Assembly (NCBI GenBank): GCA_032716605.1
Contig: CM064506.1
Span: forward strand, 19,764,600-19,828,599
Direction of reading: 5' to 3'
DNA: 64,000 nucleotides
From: Paralithodes platypus
Lineage: Eukaryota; Arthropoda; Malacostraca; Decapoda; Lithodidae
Shown: positions 11,607-21,451 of the stretch, piece by piece
Position numbering within the stretch: position 1 is the first letter of the stretch
Layout of the letters: every line of letters starts with the position of its first letter
Notes under the pieces: generated by a model
What the model was told of the DNA's origin: nothing
Seen by the model: the letters and a program-made list of their open reading frames with translations, nothing else
Databases searched by the model: none
Program-made: the position numbers and the translations under genes

Positions 11607-11742
11607 AATGGATGCATTCTCGGACCAGACAAAACCCAAACCCAAACACCTAAAAACCTGTACAGTAATAATATTATACATCTGATTGTGAGGGAGACCT
11701 GTATGTATTGTGTTCTTTTGTTTCAATTTATTTAATTTTGCT

Positions 11743-11808
11743 TTTATAGTGTCTCGTCCTTGTTTTGGTTTGCTTATTTTGCAAGTTTTACATTATAATC
11801 TCTATTTT
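11743..11808 (+). repeat. Intronic repeat copy, 5' of exon 2
   Basis: Copy of a 65-105 bp repeat ending in 'TTTTGCAAGTTTTACATTAT'. Better copies start 'TTTCCACATAGCGATTTTGA' and run through 'TTTATATTGTGTCGTCCCTG' and 'TTTTGGTTTGTTTATTTTGC'. It ends about 12 bp before the exon 2 acceptor. Confidence 0.75.
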
Positions 11809-11812
11809 GTAG

Positions 11813-11961
11813 GTAAGTCTGGCATTGATGGGTGAGAACCCCAAGTCCATGTTCTACCACCGCAAGCGCCTCCTGAAGCTGAACCTGATCACCAAGCAGC
11901 CCCACCAGCAGAAGGGAGCCCGGGGACAAACACATAATGGATCACTCTTACATCTTACCAG
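11813..11961 (+). CDS. GTF3C1: GTF3C1 exon 2 of window
   Basis: Follows acceptor ttttgtag and ends in donor gtaaag (phase 2). It encodes 'NPKSMFYHRKRLLKLNLITK', matching the 'HYHRKILNKNGLIT' winged-helix recognition region of animal GTF3C1. The frame continues directly from exon 1. The sequence about 12 bp upstream of the acceptor is a copy of a repeat also found before other exons. The preceding intron is about 5.9 kb and holds SINEs, TTAA elements and an RTE-like LINE. Confidence 0.88.
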
Positions 11962-11969
11962 GTAAAGGA

Positions 11970-12545
11970 CACATCATACAAACACTTCTTGGTACAGAAG
12001 TGGCTGGGGAAAGTTTAGAGAGCTGTTGCCACTCCCGACCATGAGAGGGCTCCCACCCCACCTTATAGGGAAGGTGTATACCTCGTGTGTTAGGAGCGCG
12101 ATGACCTATGCCTCGGAGACGTGGCTGGTTAAAGCAGAGGATGTCAATAGAATGGAACGGAATGAGAAAAAAATGGTGAGATGGATGTGTGGGGTTAATC
12201 TTAGGGACAGGGTATCGAGTGAGGAATTGAGAAGGCGTCTGGGCATTAGGAGTGTCAGTGAAGTGATGCACACGAGCCGACTTGGTTGGTTTGGATATGT
12301 GGAGAGAATGGATGATCAGAACTGGGTGAAGAAATGCCGGAATGTGAACGTGGGGGGAGCTGCGCGTAGGGGTGTACCTAGAATGACGTGGGCTCGGGTA
12401 CTCCGGTCCGATCTCAAAATAAAGAACTTGACGACAGAGGCAGCCCTTGACAGGGCCGCCTGGAAAGCTGCCATTTAGGACGTGAAACTGTAATCACATT
12501 CTCTGTGGACAAAACGGTCTTTAAACTTGTACAGTATGTATGTAT
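11970..12545 (+). mobile_element. RTE-like LINE 3' fragment
   Basis: One open frame (12026-12478) with 'SAMTYASETWLVKAEDVNRM', 'MHTSRLGWFGYVERMDDQNW' and 'AALDRAAWKAAI', the C-terminal end of an RTE-type ORF2 distinct from LINE B, then a 3' UTR ending near TGTATGTA repeats. It starts about 9 bp after the exon 2 donor. Its 3' end recurs inverted at 16355-16545. Confidence 0.75.
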
Positions 12546-12579
12546 ACTTTACATACAAGTTTAGCCTCTTCTGTACCGG

Positions 12580-12720
12580 CGACTGTCTTGATAGGCTAAT
12601 GCTTAGTGTGCGGAATTTCGGTGTGAGCCTCCTAGGTTCGAGTCCTTGGAGTACCACATGTATTCAATACTGTACTTGCATTTATTTCACTAGTTAGGTT
12701 AATTGTAAATTAATTGGTGA
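12580..12720 (+). mobile_element. tRNA-derived SINE (type 2), diverged
   Basis: 'CTTGATAGGCTAATGCTTAG' A-box region and B-box 'GGTTCGAGTCC', then a tail resembling that at 6060 and 31670. Confidence 0.6.
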
Positions 12721-12821
12721 GTTTGTGAAAAAAATATAATTATTCTAGCTAAATTTTTACGATTTTCTGCAGTTTCAAAAGGGCCTCCAGCAGTTAATAA
12801 CTTGCTAACTATCTCACTTAA

Positions 12822-12914
12822 CCCGGGAACTGCGGGGAGACTCTTAAGAGTTCCCCCGGCGGACTGCGGGGAGACTCTTAAGAGTGAGTGAAAAAAAAAT
12901 CAACTTTTGACATC

Positions 12915-12951
<37 letters not shown>

Positions 12952-13428
12952 CCCTGGGCCATGCAAAATCTCAGTCCTCTACCTCCCCTCCTTCCCCACT
13001 TTCCTCCTCTCCTTCAGTTATCACCTATTTTCCCTGTTATTCCCTTATTCTGAGGTATATTTTCGTGCTAACATTAGCGAGTTGCAAGCAGGGTGTTGTC
13101 ATCACTGATGGCAAGCGAGTGCAAGAGAGAGAGAGAGTATCGATCGACTGTGTCTCAGTGGCCTTGGGGAAATTGGCGGGAAAGCAGCTTGCCTCACCCA
13201 TACATTATACAACTCGCGGGCTATATCTCCGATTTTGACCATCCAAACGCTGTTTTCACTCGTTTTATTGTTGTTTCAGGTTAATACCTTTATAATCAAC
13301 CCATAATAGGCGCATATGGATAAGTATTAATGCTATTAATGGTACAATGAATATTTTAGTGACGGAAACACCTCAAATACGTCAGCACAGGGGGACGTTT
13401 CCAATTACCCCCATGCGCACTTGTTAGG
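12822..13428. mobile_element. TTAA-flanked MITE, 607 bp
   Basis: TTAA at 12818-12821 and 13429-13432. It starts CCCGGGAACTGCGGGG and ends ...CGCACTTGTTAGG. Contains a poly-T run and 'TCACCTATTTTCCCTGTTAT', both shared with the 610-bp element at 44104-44713, so the two are one family. Confidence 0.8.
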
Positions 13429-14210
13429 TTAAGGGGAGCGTCCGCCATGTTTTTCGAAATGGTCCGATCATTTTCATTGTTATACAGGTGATAGATACCA
13501 CTTCTAGGAATAACATATCAAACAATTAATAAAATCGGACCAATAGTTTCTTCGCTACCTCGGATTTTCGCAATTTTGGCAAATTTTCCAATCCCTATAA
13601 AAAGTTTATTTTTGGTCCCATTTCAATAAGTATGATACCATTGGAAAGAGGGAGAAAATGCAATAAATCTGTTTGGCGGATTTTTGATAAACGCTATAGG
13701 CCTAGTTTTTCCGCAAGATTTTTTTTTGTTTTTTTTTAAAGTTTTAAAAGGTTGCAAGCCTCCTGTCAAAATTTGTATTGGTTTATCAAAAATCCACCAA
13801 ACAGATTTATTGCATTTTTACTCCTCTTTCCAATGATATCTTACTTATTAAAATTGGACCACAAATCAACTTTTTATAGGGAAAAGTGTAACACAAACCA
13901 TAGTTTTGAGAAAAAGGCGAAAAACTAAATTTTTCCATTACCCAACGAATCCTCTCTCAAATGACGATTTATTGCAACTGTTAGCCATTGATTAATTTAA
14001 TACATGCTCTGGCACTAAAATACAGTGCAATTTACTAGGTCTAAGTCAATAATATGCCACCTGCACCCCCAAAAGGTATTTTATTCATTTGGCGCGAATG
14101 TCGTCATAAAACGTGCACCTCATTTATGCCAAGTTAGGCCATTTTAAATTACTCTAGGTTGTGTTTGGGTTGTTTTGGATGGGTTAGATCTGTTTAGTGT
14201 TCAGTATATA

Positions 14211-14896
14211 CAGGGTGTCCATAAAGTCTCTTTACAATTTAAAATATTTATTACAAATGCAAATGAACAGACAAATATGTGGAAATTATTACAAAATGAG
14301 GAGTAGATATTGAAGTTTTTTTTGCCTCATTTAGTACACCTCTACATGGGCACCATTAGTTGCACGAAGCACATCAAGACGGTACTCGATTTCTTGCCAT
14401 GTTCGCTGTAGCATAGCCTCATCAATGGTCGCAATGGCATCAGTGATATTTTGCTTTAGGTCAGTGATGTCCCGTATCTCTGTTCGATACACGATATCTT
14501 TAACATAACCCCATAGAAAGAAGTCCAGGGGAGTGATATCTGGTGAACGAGGTGGCCAGGGAATCGGGCCATCCCTTCCAATCCACCGGTCTGTGAATGT
14601 TTGATTTAGGAACTCACGAACACGCAGTCCCCAATGTGGCGGTGCACCATCTTGCTGATAAATGATGGTTGGTTGAAGGTCATCTAGTTGTGGTGCTACA
14701 TATTCAGTCAAAAGGTCAAGGTAAACATTTGCAGTAATTGTTTTCTCGTGGAAGAAGAATGGACCAATGGACAAATGCAATGTTATTAAAAACTTTGATA
14801 ACCACCGAGTACATACAACAAATCTGATTAAAATATCTCATCAATTGCCTTGGTAATAAACATTTTAAATTGTAAAGAGACTTTATGGACACCCTG
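14211..14896 (-). mobile_element. mariner-like (IS630/Tc1/mariner) element, internally deleted, 686 bp
   Basis: Inverted termini CAGGGTGTCCATAAAGTCTC and GAGACTTTATGGACACCCTG, flanked by TA at both ends. It is nested in the TTAA element at 13433-15319. It retains only the C-terminal part of a transposase frame, so the N-terminal DNA-binding region and first catalytic Asp are deleted. Confidence 0.88.
14331..14780 (-). pseudogene. Truncated mariner-like transposase
   Basis: 149 codons. 'TIIYQQDGAPPHW' holds the second catalytic Asp and 'PRSPDITPLDFFLWGYVKD' the third acidic residue, about 36 residues later. This style of transposase is widespread in arthropod genomes. The missing N-terminus means no activity. 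Confidence 0.85.
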
Positions 14897-15323
14897 TATG
14901 TTTGTGCATGTCTTGGCATCTGGTTCCCCCTTACCGAAGGAAGGTACTAGCGATACAGGTCCACTCCTCTCGACCGCTTGATAAGCACTGACTCTTATCT
15001 CTTCCCTACGGTACAACCAGAGTAGGAGAAGGCTTGTGGAAGTTCAGTTGAGTTGCCTGAGACCTCTATTGACTGTAATTTGTCCATATTTGTGCATAAT
15101 AACACGATTATATTTGGTATTATTGTTCATACCACGTATACGTTGTGAGTACGGCAGTGTGTAAGGGGGGGGGGGGGCCTGTATTTAGGGTATTTTTGTA
15201 TTTTTCGAGTCTAAAACTTTGCCACTTGACTCCTAGAGTGTTGCCCTTATGGGTGCACTGAAAATCTCATTTTCGGATTTTTCAACCTACACCATTTATA
15301 CCTATGGCGGACGCTCCCCTTAA

Positions 15324-15708
15324 CCCTTTTTAGGCTGAGATGTGGGCACCATCCAGCTCTTCTGAGCTATCAGAAGACTCTGGATGTCTCCGTCGACGTC
15401 ACCTGCCCGGGATGTAACACAGCACCCCATACCATTGGACACATCCTAGAAGACTGCATTTCACACAATCACTTACGCAATCTGCACTCCTTGAGAGCCC
15501 TGTGGACGCAATCTACACTCCTTGAGAGCCCTGTGGGAAAGCCCAACCATGCCTTCCTTAGGGACTCGGGGCTGTTTCGGCCAGGCAGCTTAGGGAATAA
15601 CACCAACAACAACCCTTTTTACTATCACAGATCCTTCTAAAACTGCACAAAATCTTCTAAATATAGCAAGGAATAAAATGTAAAAATACGTTGCCGGTGC
15701 AGAAGGGG
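15324..15708. mobile_element. TTAA-flanked MITE with a nested LINE tail
   Basis: TTAA at 15320-15323 (shared with the element on its left) and 15709-15712. Left end CCCTTTTT, right end GAAGGGG. A 281-bp LINE tail sits just inside the left end, so the left terminus itself was the insertion target. Confidence 0.72.
15332..15612 (+). mobile_element. LINE F 3'-end fragment, 281 bp
   Basis: Flanked by CCCTTTTT (15324-15331 and 15613-15620). It matches the end of LINE F at 54720-54993 ('GACACCATCCAGCTCT' region, then 'CGGGGCTGTTTCGGCCAGGC' and an AAC-type tail), with a small internal duplication around 15485-15530. Confidence 0.82.
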
Positions 15709-15762
15709 TTAAATTTACATCAAAGCAAAGCTGTCTCTTGAATAACATTGATACAAATCTCT

Positions 15763-15870
15763 ATTGATGGTGTAATGGTTTGAGTGTTTAAGATCTGTGT
15801 GTGGTAACCCAGGTTCGATTCCCAGGTGGAGCACATGCTTTTTTTAATTTCATTGGGTGGTATTTGGTGT
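15763..15870 (+). mobile_element. tRNA-derived SINE (type 1)
   Basis: 'TGATGGTGTAATGGTTTGAG' A-box region and B-box 'GGTTCGATTCC', with the same downstream 'AATTTCATTGGG' as at 482. It lies 60 bp before exon 3. Confidence 0.68.
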
Positions 15871-15930
15871 TGTCAGTAAAATAAATTAATTAGATTATTG
15901 ATACAAAAACTGTCTCCCTTGAATTACTAG

Positions 15931-16095
15931 GTTTTATGTTGAGCGTCGATCCAAGTTCATCATGATGATCCAGCGCGCCGTAGAACTGCTCAAGACCAAG
16001 CCGGAACACTGTGCTCCCTACGTCAAGATCAAGAAGGAGATGGGCCTCCCGGAAACATCTTGCCGTAAGCTCTTCAAGAGTGCGGAATTCCAAAG
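15931..16095 (+). CDS. GTF3C1: GTF3C1 exon 3 of window
   Basis: Acceptor gaattactag, donor gtaatg, length 165 with phases 2 in and 2 out. It encodes 'RFYVERRSKFIMMIQRAVEL' followed by 'MGLPETSCRKLFKSAEF', which parallels 'RFHVDRRSKYDILMEKL' and 'LGLCERTFKRLYQ' of the human protein. It completes the first winged-helix region. Confidence 0.88.
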
Positions 16096-16189
16096 GTAAT
16101 GTCAATGTACACTTTTTGTTTTGCTCTAACTATCTATCAATTTATTGAGACCCAGTCCCCATTTAAAAAAACCCCCAAAAAATCTATTA

Positions 16190-16350
16190 TTCTTGGAGGT
16201 GGGCGACTCGAGACAGAGCCCGAACAGGGATAACATAACACAAACAAAAAATAATTAACTCAGTAAAGCAAAACACAAATTCTCACACATCTAGGTTACC
16301 CAGGAGAAGACCCAGAGACCAGGGATCACCAAGGTCACTCAATACATACT
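16190..16350 (-). repeat. Repeat X copy (inverted)
   Basis: 'GACTCGAGACAGAGCCCGAA', then 'AAAACACAAATTCTCACACA' and 'CCCAGGAGAAGACCCAGAGA'. The same three blocks occur at 21245-21425 (same strand) and 46430-46655 (opposite strand). Unclassified interspersed repeat. Confidence 0.65.
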
Positions 16351-16354
16351 GTAC

Positions 16355-16545
16355 ATACATACATACAAGTTTAAAGACCGTTTGTCCACAGAGACTGTGG
16401 TTACAGTCTCACGTCCTAAATGGCAGCTTTCCAGGCGGCCTTGTCAAAGGCTGCCTCTGTTGTCAAGTTCTTTATTTTGAGATCGGACCGGAGTACCCGA
16501 GCCCACGTTATTCTAGGTCCACCCCTACGCGCAGCTCAATAATTA
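16355..16545 (-). mobile_element. RTE-like LINE 3' end, inverted fragment
   Basis: Reverse-complement match to 12360-12540 (the coding end 'AALDRAAWKAAI' and 3' UTR), beginning with a TACA microsatellite at 16355. An inverted intronic-repeat copy follows at 16546-16625. Confidence 0.75.
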
Positions 16546-16667
16546 TAATGTAAAACTTGCAAACCAAACAAACCAAAACAGGGACGACACAATATAAAGA
16601 CCAAAGAACTTATATTGCTGATTATTTATTTGCAAAGTTGCTTGGAATCTACAGTATATATAACAAG

Positions 16668-16773
16668 CGTTGTTTCCACATAGCGATTTTGATTACTGTA
16701 GTTGTTTTGTCTTTTTACTGTGTTCATATAAGTTTTGGTTTGTTTATTTTGCAAGTTTTTCATTATAATTGTT
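16668..16773 (+). repeat. Intronic repeat copy in intron 3
   Basis: Copy of the same repeat as at 11743 with a good 5' half ('TTTCCACATAGCGATTTTGA'). It ends about 9 bp before an acceptor-like 'tttatag', but the sequence after that is a LINE tail, not a host exon. Confidence 0.8.
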
Positions 16774-16784
16774 TATAGTACAAG

Positions 16785-16895
16785 ACCAAGAAAGATGTGG
16801 GTCAGGTGGTACTAACTGGTCTTGCAGCCAAAGGACTGACTAAGAGGGATGCCAAAGACCAAGCTACCTGGAATGCTGCCATAAGGTGAACAAAA
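16785..16895 (+). mobile_element. RTE-type LINE tail fragment
   Basis: Encodes, across one frameshift, 'RPRKMW' then 'VVLTGLAAKGLTKRDAKDQA' and 'TWNAAIR', the usual last residues of an RTE-type ORF2. It sits directly after an acceptor-like tttatag, so it can be mistaken for a host exon. Confidence 0.65.
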
Positions 16896-17375
16896 AGACT
16901 GACCTACTCACGTGTCTTTTCGGGGACAGTGATTATTTTGGGGGGTCTATTTATTTATATATTAATTTATTTTTTTGTTTCCTTGCTAGACCTCCATCAA
17001 ACTGAGAAAAAAATCCATCCATTAGATCCCCCTTCAAGATTAATTTGTACATTTTTCGGTAGAAAAATGTCACAGCCGAAGGCCGGTTCCTCCACAATAA
17101 CAGGCTCGCTTTCGCTCACCATGAAAAAAAATCAACACCTAAGGGCACAAAAGGTCTTAATATTGACAAAGAAATGGCGCGAAAGGTCTTAAAATCGACA
17201 AAATAATGGGGCAATCGTCTTAAAATCTCAAAAGTATTAAGGATAAGCATGAGGAAGAAAGGGGACAAGAAAAACTGCCCATCTCCCCTAATGAATGAAT
17301 GTAATGTACGGTATGTAGTTATGTTCACCATTTGTTTCCTCTACAAAATCACACACATTATTTTTGATTGCACAG

Positions 17376-17444
17376 ATACGTCAAGTTCTCCAACCTACCG
17401 TACCATTGAGTATTCCCGAATGCCACCCAATCTCAGTGGCTAAA
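17376..17444 (+). pseudogene. Dead copy 1 of GTF3C1 exon 4
   Basis: About 69 bp closely similar to the start of exon 4 (21452), including a preceding acceptor-like ttgattgcacag. It reads 'YVKFSNLPYH*VFPNATQ' with a stop where exon 4 has arginine, and diverges after the CAGTGG that encodes QW. It therefore cannot replace exon 4. Confidence 0.75.
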
Positions 17445-17557
17445 GTTCACCATTTGTTCCCTCTGCTATATTTTACACATTCCCAGTAGGCTGTTGACAA
17501 ATATTTTTTTTTTTTTAAATTATTATTACATCCTACACATTATTTTTGATTGCCTTG

Positions 17558-17626
17558 GTAGATCAAGTTCAGCAACCTACCATCCCGTTGAGTGTTCCCG
17601 GACGCCACCCAGCCCCAGTGGCTTAA
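17558..17626 (+). pseudogene. Dead copy 2 of GTF3C1 exon 4
   Basis: Second decayed copy of the first 69 bp of exon 4, with the same stop position as copy 1 and no acceptor AG in the right place (ttggta instead). It shares flanking sequence with copy 1 on both sides (acattatttttgattg before, a ttcacc.cttgttccctctgc motif after), so the two arose as one tandem duplication of the exon edge. Confidence 0.72.
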
Positions 17627-17673
17627 ATTCACCACTTGTTCCCTCTGCAAAAAACTTACATATTGATTTTGGA

Positions 17674-17745
17674 TAAGTTCTTTTATCTTTATATTGTGTG
17701 TTTCTGTTTTGGTTTGTTTGTTTTGCAAGTTTTACATTTTCTATC
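17674..17745 (+). repeat. Intronic repeat copy in intron 3
   Basis: Shorter copy of the intronic repeat ('TTTTGGTTTGTTTGTTTTGC', 'AAGTTTTACATTTT') lying just after the second dead exon-4 copy and abutting the poly-T end of a minus-strand LINE. Confidence 0.7.
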
Positions 17746-17857
17746 GTATCTTTTTTTTTTGTTTTTTTTTTTTTTTCTATGTGAATGAGGGAGACAAAAG
17801 GCATAACTGCCTGCAGCGAGTGCCTCCCCCAGATTTCAAAGAGTGACAGGGCCGAAA

Positions 17858-19838
17858 TCAAGGGACGTTCGAGCTAAAATGTCTGGACACACAGAGTTTG
17901 AAGCAATTTAAGTCATAGGAAGAGGGAAAGACTGATTCTGGGAGAGAGTTCCAGAGCTCGGCAGTTGAATAAAAGAAAGTCTGAGAATAGCGTTTCACTC
18001 TTGGGTTGGAGAGTTGCACAGAGTAGGGGTGGGATTGTGTTGCAAGGCGGGTGCTACGTACACTACATAGAGGAGGTGGTATACACTGGGAAAGCTCCGA
18101 GGAACATTGATTATTGTAGTAGCGATAGAATAGTGAGAGAGATGCAACATTGCGGTGAAGAGAGAGAGATTGCAGAGAATTGGTGAGCGGACGGGAGTTA
18201 ATGATACGAAAAGCTTTCCTTTCTACTTTATCTAGGAGTACGGTGTGAGAGGATCCTCCCCACACATGAGAACAATACTCCATACAAGGACGCACTGTGC
18301 CCCTGTACAGAGCAAGTAGCTGCGCAGGGGTATAGAACCCCTTGAGGCGGTTGAGCACACCCAGCTTCTGGGAGGCTGCCTTAGCGAGACTGGTAATATG
18401 GTCCTTCCAAGTGAGAGCAGAAGAAAAACAGACACCAAGAACATTGAGGGAAGATGAAGGGTTGATTTTTGTGTTGTTGAAGAATAAGGGATAGTCCTCA
18501 GGAGGTTCATGACGGGTAGTAAGATGGATAAATTGAGTTTTGGAAGCATTAAATGTAACAAGGTTTTCTCTACCCCAATTGGAAATAGTAGCTAGATCAG
18601 AAGATAAGAATTTTATGGCTTCATTACGTTTACTTTTGAGGGACTGCTGGAAAACTAATGGAGTGGTGTAAAGTAGAGTCGTCTGCATATGAATGGATGG
18701 GACTAGTAGTACAGTTGAGAAGATCATTTATGAAAATTAGAAAGAGAATAGGAGATAGGACTTCTGTCCTATCTCCTATTCTCTTTCTAATTTTCATAAA
18801 TGATCTTCTCAACTGAGGAACCCCGGAGTTGATAGGATGAGGAATTGAGCGATGGCCGTCCATAACCGCAGCTATGGAACGGTTGGAAAGGAAATTAGAG
18901 ACAAAGGCACAGATGGAGGGACAGAAACCGAAGGAGGGCAGTTTGGAAATTAAAGATTTGTGCCAGACTCTATCGAAGGCCTTCGATATGTCTAGTGCAA
19001 CAGAAATAGTCTCACCGAAGTCCCGAAAGTTGGATGACCAAGAGTTAGTAAGATATTAAAGAAGATCACCAGTAGAGCGACCCTTAAGGAAGCCATACTG
19101 GCGTTCTGAGAGCAGATTATGAGAAGAGAAATGCTTAAGAAATTTGGAAGCAAGAATAGTTTCAAAAACTTTAGAGATACAAGAGATCAGAGCAATTGGA
19201 CGATAGTTGGAGGGTTGAGAGCGATCACCCTTCTTTGGGACAGGTTGAATGAGAGCAAACTTCCAGCAAGAAGGAAAGACGTTAGAGGAGAGACAGAGAC
19301 GAAAGAGTTTGCCTAGGCAGGGGGTCAGCACGGAAGCACAGTTTTTAAGTACAATAGGAGGAACACCGTCCGGACCGTACGCCTTCTTAGTATGAAGCCC
19401 AGAGAGGGTAGAAAGTACATCTTCAGAAGAGATTAGGATATTAGGCATAAGTAGGAGAGAGGGGGGTGGAGAGGGAGGAATAGCACCGGAATCATCCAAG
19501 GTAGAGTTTCTGGCAAAAGTTTGAGCAAAGAGTTCATCTTTGTCAGAGGAAGAAGTGATGGTTGTGCCATCAGAGAGGAAAAGGGGAGGGAAAGATGAGG
19601 AAGAAAAGATGTTGGAGAGGTTTTTGGCTAGACGCCAGAAAGCTTGGGAAGAGCTAGAGTTGGATAGTTCAGTGCATTTATTATCGATGAAAGAGTGCTT
19701 GGCAAGTCGAAGAACAGATTTGGCTTGATTCCGGGCAGGAACATAGGAAGAATGAGATTCTTGAGTTTTAAGGCGTCGGTACCGTTTGAATGCTTCTCCT
19801 TGTTGTGGACAGCAGTAGAACAAGCGTGAGTAAACCAC
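17858..19838 (-). pseudogene. LINE H reverse transcriptase, broken
   Basis: 19838-19056 carries the linker and 'KAYGPDGVPPIVLKNCA', 'SNYRPIALISCISKVFE', 'RQYGFLKGRSTGDLL'. After a frameshift, 'VALDISKAFDRVWHKSLISK' and 'NSGVPQ'. The 'QGSVLSPILFLIFIND' motif is disrupted by a palindrome, then 'SYADDSTLHHSISF' (catalytic DD) and the C-terminal block 'LYRGTVRPCMEYCSHVWGGS'. Confidence 0.82.
18714..18813. repeat. Perfect 48-bp inverted repeat, 4-bp loop
   Basis: Arms 18714-18761 and 18766-18813 are exact reverse complements around TTCT. The second LINE H copy (23745-23815) has no such palindrome: there the left arm is followed directly by AGAGCCCTGAGGAAC. The right arm is therefore an inverted duplication in this copy only. 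Confidence 0.92.
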
Positions 19839-20968
19839 AATTTTTTTGCATTAGATTGAGAGAAAGAAAATGGGATGTACGCTTCCATGCCCGAGAGGAT
19901 TACCTCGGTAATGCGTTCAGCACTCTCCGAGGGTCCTCGGCCACGGAAGCAGAAGTCATTCCATGGGAAATCAAAGAAGTACTGCCGGAGAGCCTCCCAG
20001 TCGGCAGCGCCAAAGTGCCACAAGCGCCGCCGGCTGGGAGGATCGGATGGCCGTACTGAAGAGATAGGACAGGTGACGGAGATAAGTTTATGGTCGGAGG
20101 AGCCCAAAGGAGAAAAAAGATTGACAGTATAAGAAGAAGGGTTAGAAGTCAGAAATAAGTCAAGAATGTTAGGCCGATCTCCGAAGCGATCCGGGATACG
20201 GGTGGGTTGCTGGACCAGCTGCTCTAGGTCATTTATGATAGAAAAGACGTAGGGGTGTTCACCAGCTTTGTCAGTAGAATGAGAGGAGAGCCATTGGCGG
20301 TGGTGAACGTTGAAATCTCCTAAGATGGAGATTTCAGAGAAGGGAGAGATAGATAGAATGTGTTCCACTTTAGAGTTTAGATAGTCGAAGAATTTGGGAA
20401 AGTCGGTAGAGTTAGGGGAAAGATAGACAGCACAGAAATATTTAGTATAAGAATGACAGGATAGTTTGAGCCATAAAGTTGAGAATTCAGAGGAGTCGAA
20501 ATCGGGAACACGAGAGCAAGTGAGTTTGTTGTGCACGTATGCACAACATCCGCCATTGGCTTTGAAACTAGGATAGAGAAAGTAGGAGGATACAGAGAAG
20601 GGGCTGCTGGCAGTAGCTTCAGACACCTGAGTTTCGGTGAGAAAAAGAAGATCAGGTTTGGAAGAGGAGAGATGGTGTTCGATAGAGTGAAAATTAGAGG
20701 AAAGACCGCGAATATTGCAAAAGTTGATAGTAAGAGTGACAGGCCGTGGTCCAGAGTTTTTAGATGGGTCGTCAGGGGAAGGTCGGGCATGTGTGGGGGC
20801 ATTTATGGTCCCTCCCCCCTGGGGACTCAGAGGCTGCACCTTTGTACATCTTTTTAATAAATTATGAAGGAGGAAGTGTGGTGTGCATGTTAAGTGTAGT
20901 GAAGTAGATAGGAGGAGGAGGGGTTTGTGAGAGCATGCTGGACTACTCTCAGTGTAAGTGAGGCACAA
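19628..20968 (-). CDS. LINE H endonuclease
   Basis: A 446-codon frame with EEP motifs: '[19 protein letters not shown]', '[14 protein letters not shown]', '[11 protein letters not shown]', '[16 protein letters not shown]', 'LDLFLTSNP', '[14 protein letters not shown]'. The catalytic N, E, D/N and SDH residues are present, so the domain looks intact up to about codon 370. The C-terminal part is read out of frame. Confidence 0.85.
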   Translation of the reverse strand: MCLTYTESSPACSHKPLLLLSTSLHLTCTPHFLLHNLLKRCTKVQPLSPQGGGTINAPTHARPSPDDPSKNSGPRPVTLTINFCNIRGLSSNFHSIEHHLSSSKPDLLFLTETQVSEATASSPFSVSSYFLYPSFKANGGCCAYVHNKLTCSRVPDFDSSEFSTLWLKLSCHSYTKYFCAVYLSPNSTDFPKFFDYLNSKVEHILSISPFSEISILGDFNVHHRQWLSSHSTDKAGEHPYVFSIINDLEQLVQQPTRIPDRFGDRPNILDLFLTSNPSSYTVNLFSPLGSSDHKLISVTCPISSVRPSDPPSRRRLWHFGAADWEALRQYFFDFPWNDFCFRGRGPSESAERITEVILSGMEAYIPFSFSQSNAKKLWFTHACSTAVHNKEKHSNGTDALKLKNLILPMFLPGIKPNLFFDLPSTLSSIINALNYPTLALPKLSGV

Positions 20969-21244
20969 AGGGAATCAGTAAGAGAGGCCAAGCAAATGAA
21001 ACAGGAGTTCTAGCGATTCCTTATCAAATGCCCACAGCCTCTCCTGGGTATAGCCCTGTTCGATTGGTGCCTACAATCTACCCCCATTCCCCCTATTAGT
21101 CGCCTTGTACGACACGCAGTAGGACGCGTGGGGCATATTCTTTTTTTTCCTCCACCATAAGATGGAGGCCCCCTTACCCCCAGGGGGTACAGTATATACT
21201 CAGGCACATACCCCATTTTATTTATTTTTTGATTTATTTATTTT

Positions 21245-21425
21245 TAGCTTGGGGTGGCCGACTCGAGACAGAGCCCGAACGAAAAAACAACAACACACAC
21301 ACACACACACAAAAACAAAACACAAATTCACACACATCTAGGTCGCCCAGGAGAAGACCCAGAGACCAGAGATCACTAAGGGCACTCCCAGCACTTCCCC
21401 GGCCCCCGACCTCCCGGAGAAATTT
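21245..21425 (-). repeat. Repeat X copy (inverted)
   Basis: Same blocks as 16190-16350 with an internal (AC)n run, ending about 25 bp before the exon 4 acceptor. Confidence 0.65.
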
Positions 21426-21451
21426 AATTAACATTATTTTTTATTACCCAG

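Larger units (their letters stand above)
13433..15319. mobile_element. TTAA-flanked element, 1887 bp, carrying a mariner-like insertion
   Basis: Perfect ends GGGGAGCGTCCGCCAT and ATGGCGGACGCTCCCC between TTAA at 13429-13432 and 15320-15323. Both TTAA sites are shared with neighbouring elements. The interior has about 100-bp inverted arms (13590-13692 and 13778-13885) and no transposase of its own. Apart from the mariner-like insert it is non-coding. Confidence 0.82.
17746..21190 (-). mobile_element. LINE H copy 1 (Jockey-type), nearly complete ORF2, poly(A) tail
   Basis: On the minus strand: a 5' leader (about 21190-20970), an endonuclease frame (20968-19628), RT (19838-17858) and 3' UTR ending in an A-rich tail (poly-T at 17748-17776 on +). 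No ORF1 seen. Decay: frameshifts near 19800 and 19050, a 48-bp palindrome at 18714, and another frameshift near 18640. Confidence 0.85.

Noticed and set aside
16785..16888. Possible GTF3C1 exon reading 'YKTKKDVGQVV', reminiscent of a human GTF3C1 stretch and placed after an acceptor-like site
   Set aside because: Its continuation 'LAAKGLTKRDAKDQATWN' is the end of an RTE-type LINE, the frame from exon 3 does not give this reading, and exon 3 joins exon 4 perfectly without it.
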